Below, piece by piece: positions 43,387-44,747 of a DNA stretch of 44,747 nt. The stretch's first letter is position 1, and each line of letters opens with the position of its first letter. The stretch covers positions 1-44,747 of the forward strand of contig JAQUXP010000032.1 of assembly GCA_028692395.1 (NCBI GenBank), read 5' to 3'. Position numbers and translations under genes: made by a program. The notes below the pieces were generated by a model. The model was not told where the DNA came from. It ran no database searches and saw nothing but the letters and a program-made list of their open reading frames with translations. The stretch comes from Lachnospiraceae bacterium (GTDB lineage Bacteria > Bacillota > Clostridia > Lachnospirales > Lachnospiraceae).

Positions 43387-44747
43387 ATGAAAAAAGGTGA
43401 GATATATACAGGTATCGTGGAGAAGATTGATTTTCCAAACAAGGGAAGAGTAAAGGTAGATGGTGAAACTGTTATTGTCAAAAATGCGGTTCCCGGACAA
43501 AAAATCAAATTTATGATTCATAAAAAACGTAAAAATAAAGCAGAGGGACGACTGCTGGAGGTAGAGGAAAGGTCTGCTCTTGAAAAGCGCAATCCCCTTT
43601 GCAGCATTTACCCTTCCTGTGGTGGATGTATGTATCAGTCGATGCTGTATCAGGATCAGCTGGAAATGAAGAAGAATCAGGTGAAGGAACTGATGGATGA
43701 AGCGATCAAGGCGGCAGGTCAGGTAGATGCAGAGGCTAATCCGGATTATTCCTTCGAGGGAATCAAAGGAAGTCCCAGTGAACTTGCTTACCGCAATAAG
43801 ATGGAATACTCCTTTGGGGATGCCTGTAAGGACGGTCCGCTGACACTTGGACTGCATAAAAAGGGAAGCACCTATGATGTGCTTTTGGCTCAGGACTGCA
43901 GGATTGTGCAGGAGGATATGAACCGGATTCTCAGCTGTGTCCATGCATATTTTTTGGAAAAAAAGCTTCCATTTTATCACAAAATCAGCCACGAAGGGTA
44001 TCTGCGCCATCTGCTTTTACGCCGGGCTGAGACTACAGGAGAGATACTTGTCAATCTTGTAACCACCAGCCAGATGGAATGTGAGCTTCAGCCATTAACA
44101 GACCAGCTTCTTGACCTGCATCTGGACGGAAAGATTGTAGGAATCCTTCATATTATCAATGATTCCCTGGCAGATGTGGTGCAGAGCGATGAGACGAGAC
44201 TGCTCTATGGACAGGATTATTTTTATGAGGAGATCCTTGGACTTCGTTTTAAGATTTCTCCATTTTCCTTCTTTCAGACGAATTCCAGAGGGGCAGAAGT
44301 ACTGTATGATACCGCCAGGTCCTATATCGGTGATACGAAGGACATGACCATCTTCGATCTCTACAGTGGAACCGGAACCATCGCACAGATCCTTGCACCG
44401 GTGGCAAAAAATGTAATCGGTGTTGAAATTGTAGAAGAAGCAGTCCTGGCGGCCTGTGAAAATGCAAAAGAAAATGCTCTGAATAATTGCAGCTTTATCG
44501 CCGGTGACGTGCTGAAGGTCATCGATGACATAGAAGAAAAACCGGACTTGATCGTGCTGGATCCGCCCAGAGACGGCATACACCCAAAGGCATTACCGAA
44601 GATCATCTCTTATGGTGTGGATCGAATGATCTATATCTCCTGTAAGCCCACCAGCCTGGCGAGAGATCTGGAAGTATTGATTGAGAGTGGATATCGGGTG
44701 GAGAAAATTTGTTGTGTGGATATGTTTCCACAAACGGTGCACGTTGA
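43387..44747 (+). CDS. 23S rRNA (uracil-5-)-methyltransferase, RlmD/RumA type (cut by right edge)
   Basis: At least 453 residues, running off the right edge a few residues short of the usual end (final visible DMFPQTVHV). A TRAM domain (about 1-60; IVEKIDFPNKGRVKV) is followed by four iron-sulfur ligands at C72, C78, C81 (CSIYPSCGGC) and C171 (QDCRIV). The SAM-binding methyltransferase domain has FFQTNSRGAEVLY, DLYSGTGTIAQIL, VLDPPRDG and the nucleophile C419 in YISCKPTSLARDL. In Firmicutes such enzymes (RlmCD type) methylate U747 and/or U1939; the position cannot be told here. The ribosome binding site is weak and distant (AGAGAAGGG). Confidence 0.93.
   Translation, partial: MKKGEIYTGIVEKIDFPNKGRVKVDGETVIVKNAVPGQKIKFMIHKKRKNKAEGRLLEVEERSALEKRNPLCSIYPSCGGCMYQSMLYQDQLEMKKNQVKELMDEAIKAAGQVDAEANPDYSFEGIKGSPSELAYRNKMEYSFGDACKDGPLTLGLHKKGSTYDVLLAQDCRIVQEDMNRILSCVHAYFLEKKLPFYHKISHEGYLRHLLLRRAETTGEILVNLVTTSQMECELQPLTDQLLDLHLDGKIVGILHIINDSLADVVQSDETRLLYGQDYFYEEILGLRFKISPFSFFQTNSRGAEVLYDTARSYIGDTKDMTIFDLYSGTGTIAQILAPVAKNVIGVEIVEEAVLAACENAKENALNNCSFIAGDVLKVIDDIEEKPDLIVLDPPRDGIHPKALPKIISYGVDRMIYISCKPTSLARDLEVLIESGYRVEKICCVDMFPQTVHV

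Overview
The window reads as a chromosomal segment of an anaerobic Clostridia of the Lachnospiraceae (Blautia/Dorea/Mediterraneibacter-like gut bacterium). This is inferred from protein style, not from a database search. The supporting signs are type A RNase P RNA, tRNAs without encoded CCA, small families typical of Lachnospiraceae (DUF1292, DUF5662 and DUF6472-type proteins), an AraR-controlled arabinose operon, and a dgt-dnaG-rpoD-trmK core block. Nearly all of the DNA is ordinary housekeeping sequence, densely packed and mostly on the + strand.

Layout. 1-600: the C-terminal end of a large serine recombinase, probably the edge of an integrated element, then a terminator. 632-8244: DUF1292 protein (-), branched-chain aminotransferase, Orn/Lys/Arg decarboxylase, exonuclease III, a GlgX-like GH13 protein that has lost its catalytic residues, DUF5662 protein, and a DapL-like aminotransferase. 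8350-13466: arabinose regulon araR-araA-ribulokinase-araD with an inverted-repeat operator. 13478-13717: a 240-bp near-perfect palindrome. 13819-20550: lysC, then the envelope/translation operon pyrH-frr-uppS-cdsA-dxr-rseP. 20551-22238: repeat/terminator, tRNA-Leu(AAG), and a SpoIID-like/peptidoglycan-binding protein (-). 22449-28840: dgt, dnaG, rpoD, trmK and a TGS-linked nucleoside kinase. 28878-29251: rnpB. 29298-33955: GNAT protein, pyrBI, folC, pheA. 33974-38988: DUF815 AAA ATPase, Ppx/GppA-HD and PPK1, a polyphosphate block. 38963-44747: PHP phosphoesterase (-), tRNA-Glu, DUF6472 protein, YdcF-like protein (-), tRNA-Val, tRNA-Met, a small acidic-tail membrane protein, a MATE transporter, and an RlmD/RumA-type 23S rRNA methyltransferase cut by the right edge.

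Working together. The ara genes take L-arabinose to D-xylulose 5-phosphate. pyrH/frr/uppS/cdsA/dxr/rseP couples UMP phosphorylation, ribosome recycling, isoprenoid carrier and phospholipid synthesis, and site-2 proteolysis. pyrBI and pyrH both serve pyrimidine synthesis. Ppx and PPK1 have opposing roles in polyphosphate turnover.

The most unusual content lies between the genes: three different interspersed repeat families, each with two copies in 44.7 kb. Family A is a 40-bp hairpin in the predicted leaders of ilvE and pyrBI, in opposite orientations. Family B is a 240-bp palindrome after araD and a half-element after pyrI. Family C is a MITE-like palindrome with a strong terminator core, after rseP and after tRNA-Glu. 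All three sit at operon edges. The other notable item is the predicted GH13 pseudoenzyme.
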